DNA of 25,434 nucleotides from a virus, in IMG/VR virus record IMGVR_UViG_3300037468_000662, positions 1 to 25,434 of that record; one strand, 5' to 3'. Made by a program: the position numbers and the translations under genes. This document shows, in pieces, positions 22,528 through 25,434 of this stretch (the stretch's first letter is position 1; every line of letters begins with the position of its first letter). Below the pieces are notes generated by a model. The model worked only from the letters and a program-made list of their open reading frames with translations, did no database searches and was not told where the DNA came from.

Positions 22528-25434
22528 TTATAAAACCTCTATATGAGCATATCCGTCATCGTCAGTTTGAATTTCTATCATATTGTCTACAAGATCTTTC
22601 ATTGTATCTAAATGACTTATCACTATAACGTGATCAAATATTACTCTTAAATAGTCAAACATTTTGCTCATACTCTCAAGATTTTTAGAATCAAGTTTTC
22701 CAAAGCCTTCATCTATAATAAACACATTTGTTTTAGGCAAACTAGAAATATTCAAAAGAGCCATTCTTAATGCAACTGATGCGATCATCTTCTCTGCACC
22801 ACTGCCAAGTTCAAGAAGTCTACTTTTGTATTGACCGTATTGAAGATACAGTCTTATCGTTTGCTCTTCATTATCATGTTCTATAAACACATCAAAATCT
22901 GCGACACTTGAAAGAATCTTGCAAATTTCTTCATTAATAAGAGGTAGTTTCTGAGTAAGAATATTATATGCAATTCCGTCTTTGCCCATTGCACTAATGA
23001 AATACTCAAAAGCTTCGTAACTTTCTCTTACATCATTTAGTTGATCTAACTGTTGTGATACATCTACAAGAGATGATTCAATTGATCCTAATGACCTTGT
23101 TAAAGAATCAATTTCTGTATCTAAAGTTTTTACTTTTGCCGTTAATAAAAGTTTATTAGATTTAAGAGTCGAAATACTTTCTTCAAGATCACTATTCTTT
23201 TTAATATCGTCTTTTGCTTTTTCGTACTTGGAAATATCTTCAATCACATTATTACGATCATTCTCAAGATTTTTAGTCTTCAACTTCAAAACTTCTACTT
23301 GTAAATTGAATGTATCTTTAATACCATTTGCATCTTTAATCTTTTGCTGAAGATCAAGATTATTTTTTAAATTCGACACACATTCTTCTTCAACGGAAAT
23401 TTGATCTAACAATAATGAAATTTCTTCATTTACTTCGTCTATTGCTTTTTCGAGATCGATAATCGCATCTTTCGATGCAAAAGCATTTATAAGAAATTTG
23501 CACCTTGGAAACGAATCTTTACATGGAACTTCATTTAACAATAAAACATTTTTTTTATGTGTTTGAAGACTTTGAATATTTTGTGATAGCGACACATCAC
23601 ATACAGACAGCATATTCTTCAAACTCTTTAATTCCGCATCATGAAAAGAATAATCTTCACAATCGAATGATTGAAATTTCTCTGACAGTCTGCTAATAAG
23701 CTCATCGCATTTTTCAATTTGAGAAATTTTATCATCAAGATTTTTTGTTAATATGCTTATCTCATTTTCAATTTTTAGTAATCTTTCAGCAGCACCTTGT
23801 CCATCTACATTCTCTATCTTTACAACCATTCTTGTTTTTTCTACGATTAACTCATTAATTTTTTCTATATCTTCTTTAAGATCACTTTCTTCTTTTAGTT
23901 TATTATTTATTTGGTTTTGACAAACTAAAATTTGTTTCTTTAAACTAAGAACACGATTATCAAGATCGTTATCTTCCATGTCATTAAGCTTCGCAAGAAT
24001 ACTTTTGCTTTCTTCTTTCGCAAGAATACACTTTTGATCAAATGAGTCAAGGTCAAGAAAACGATAAAGAATCTCTTTTCTCTTTGTCTCCTTACATGCT
24101 ATGATATCAAGAGCATTCCATTGCGCACTAAGAGATGTGAGCATAAAATCATCAAATGTACCAAGATACTTTCTAATAGTGCGTTCTGTTTCTGGACGTA
24201 AAGTACCATTAAGATTTACCTTAACACCATCTTTATCTGTCACAAAGAAATTTACAGACGTCTTTCCCCATTCTTTTGCTTCATTAAACTTACGTTGTCC
24301 AAATTTAACGCGTTCTATAGTTCTTTCTATCATGCAACTTCTATCTCCGATTGAAACCTCTGCAATAGAAGTTGCAATATCTTTGTTATCATTAATAAGA
24401 AAGATATTCTTATTCACTCCGCGAGTTGTAGAATCGAAAAACGTTTCCATCATAACATCAACAAAGTTTGACTTACCAGCGGCATTTTGTGCAAAAACGC
24501 CAATTAGTCCACCAATTGACTCGAAATTTACAACGTTATTTTCTCCAAAATTAAACATATTACTCCAACACATCTTCTTTATATTCCAAGATGTATTACG
24601 AGCAGTATCATCATTTCTGTCTACGTGTGCTTGATATTTTTTATTAAGCTCTACAACTCTATCTAAAACTTTTGTATTAGAACATTTTTCACTTAAAAAA
24701 TCTCTAATAAGACGTTCCTGAACGTGCACACTTCTTAAATTTTCAATATCTACACTCGTTTTACCAACATTTGCTTTTTGAGATCCAATGTTTTTAGCAG
24801 ACAACGTTATAACATCGTATGGTTTAAACGATTTTTTGATTAATCTTTCTATAGATTTCTGTTCTACAAGCGTAATTGTTCTTGGAGGAATAACTCTAAT
24901 ACGAGATCCTTCTTCTACGCTAACATCTGGAATAGAAAGATCATCGTTTAATTTGATCGTATAAAATCTTTTACCACCCTCAACAATAACTGGTGCGACA
25001 GAAAACATGTCTTTACTATCAATATCCCAAAGTAAAAACCCCTTTCCTAGCTCTTCTCCAAAATTCTGTTGTATTAATGATCCAGCATATGCGATTCTAT
25101 TGTTTGTAAAGAATTGTCTTTTATGAATATCTCCAAGCATTGCAAAATCAAGACCATCGAAAATGCTTATGTCATACTCAGTATGCGTCATTCTCCAATT
25201 GGAGTCAATGACACACGAAGAAACAGAACCGTGAAAAAGTCCAATGTTAATATCATCTTTTACGCTTGACCAATCTAGAGATGATGGAAAATTATTTTGA
25301 TCTGCAAGAGAAAATACCCAAAAATTAAACTTACTGAAACCATTGTAAACTTTGCTAAATGCAAGACCAGATTTCTTATGAAGAAATACACGATCAGAAG
25401 ACAAATTCTCTACAATGGGAGTTAAAGCATCTTG
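22528..25434 (-). CDS. Fused Mre11-Rad50 recombination nuclease (gp47-gp46 type), 5' end outside window
   Basis: The frame is open to the right edge (968 codons visible); an internal TTG at 25404 is not a real start. Positions below count from that TTG. Residues ~1-265 are the C-terminal part of an Mre11/SbcD nuclease: LFHGS at 56-60 and MLGDIHKRQ at 89-96 (GHIH-type motif), then IAYAGSLIQQNFGEELGKGF. Motifs I-III lie beyond the edge. Residues ~272-958 are a complete Rad50/SbcC ATPase: Walker A AQNAAGKSN (305-313), a long coiled coil (~460-800) with apex C-x6-C at 628-635, signature LELGSGAEKM (864-873), Walker B NVFIIDEGFGKLD (893-905) and H-loop VIVISHLD (926-933). In T4 gp47 and gp46 are separate proteins that process DNA ends in recombination-driven replication. 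Confidence 0.88.
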   Translation of the reverse strand, partial: QDALTPIVENLSSDRVFLHKKSGLAFSKVYNGFSKFNFWVFSLADQNNFPSSLDWSSVKDDINIGLFHGSVSSCVIDSNWRMTHTEYDISIFDGLDFAMLGDIHKRQFFTNNRIAYAGSLIQQNFGEELGKGFLLWDIDSKDMFSVAPVIVEGGKRFYTIKLNDDLSIPDVSVEEGSRIRVIPPRTITLVEQKSIERLIKKSFKPYDVITLSAKNIGSQKANVGKTSVDIENLRSVHVQERLIRDFLSEKCSNTKVLDRVVELNKKYQAHVDRNDDTARNTSWNIKKMCWSNMFNFGENNVVNFESIGGLIGVFAQNAAGKSNFVDVMMETFFDSTTRGVNKNIFLINDNKDIATSIAEVSIGDRSCMIERTIERVKFGQRKFNEAKEWGKTSVNFFVTDKDGVKVNLNGTLRPETERTIRKYLGTFDDFMLTSLSAQWNALDIIACKETKRKEILYRFLDLDSFDQKCILAKEESKSILAKLNDMEDNDLDNRVLSLKKQILVCQNQINNKLKEESDLKEDIEKINELIVEKTRMVVKIENVDGQGAAERLLKIENEISILTKNLDDKISQIEKCDELISRLSEKFQSFDCEDYSFHDAELKSLKNMLSVCDVSLSQNIQSLQTHKKNVLLLNEVPCKDSFPRCKFLINAFASKDAIIDLEKAIDEVNEEISLLLDQISVEEECVSNLKNNLDLQQKIKDANGIKDTFNLQVEVLKLKTKNLENDRNNVIEDISKYEKAKDDIKKNSDLEESISTLKSNKLLLTAKVKTLDTEIDSLTRSLGSIESSLVDVSQQLDQLNDVRESYEAFEYFISAMGKDGIAYNILTQKLPLINEEICKILSSVADFDVFIEHDNEEQTIRLYLQYGQYKSRLLELGSGAEKMIASVALRMALLNISSLPKTNVFIIDEGFGKLDSKNLESMSKMFDYLRVIFDHVIVISHLDTMKDLVDNMIEIQTDDDGYAHIEVL

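Noticed and set aside
25402-25404. TTG at 25404 as the start of the recombination nuclease gene
   Set aside because: The frame stays open to the window edge with SbcD-like sequence (QDALTPIVEN) and the nuclease domain is incomplete, so the true start is outside.
22528-25404. Annotation as Rad50/SbcC ATPase only
   Set aside because: Roughly 265 residues before the ATPase domain carry SbcD C-terminal motifs, so a simple SbcC label would miss the fusion.

Overview
The window is a contiguous piece of the genome of a T4-like myovirus (tailed phage with a contractile tail). It is AT-rich, and every gene I can support lies on the minus strand, so it is read from high to low coordinates. Genes are tightly packed: most neighbours overlap by 1-19 nt or sit a few nt apart, and nearly all have a purine-rich GGAG/AGGA ribosome binding site. 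The host therefore uses Shine-Dalgarno initiation. The host itself cannot be named from the sequence.

Layout in transcription order: (a) 25434-20475, the 3' part of a recombination nuclease gene in which the end of an Mre11/SbcD (T4 gp47) domain is continuous with a complete Rad50/SbcC (gp46) domain. Two membrane proteins, a small unknown, a zinc-ribbon protein and another unknown follow. (b) 20478-9267, the DNA-packaging and head block: large terminase (gp17), portal (gp20), two unknowns in the place where T4 has core genes 67 and 68, prohead protease (gp21), three unknown head-cluster genes, a phage-encoded ribosomal protein bS21, core scaffold (gp22) and major capsid protein (gp23). A strong intrinsic terminator ends this block. 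(c) 9147-5193, the neck block: a small DUF5661-type protein, gp13-like and gp14-like neck proteins with an unknown between them, a signal-peptide-bearing trypsin/HtrA-like serine protease, and a gp15-like tail terminator/sheath stabiliser. (d) 5106-1, tail sheath (gp18), a protein built on sixteen 14-residue repeats, a 95-residue protein, and a long fibre gene with GDLSG.YPNP repeats that runs off the left edge. That last gene has no stop codon inside the window.

How the genes fit together: portal, gp22, gp21 and gp23 build and mature the prohead. Gp17 fills it, gp13/gp14 close the neck, and gp15/gp18 make the contractile tail. The fibre-like proteins probably form adhesion structures. The order 17-20-21-22-23-13-14-15-18 is a rearrangement of the T4 order 13-14-15-16-17-18-19-20-21-22-23, and no tube gene (gp19) follows the sheath here.

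The points most worth a second look are the Mre11-Rad50 fusion, the bS21 gene translationally coupled inside the head-assembly operon, the exported serine protease between neck and tail genes, the set of unknown head-cluster proteins with possible capsid-targeting helices and gp21 cleavage sites, the two repeat-built fibre genes, and a TATAAAAA motif that I find only at gene boundaries. No tRNA, CRISPR array, insertion sequence or plus-strand gene was seen, and there is no stretch of 300 bases without a gene.
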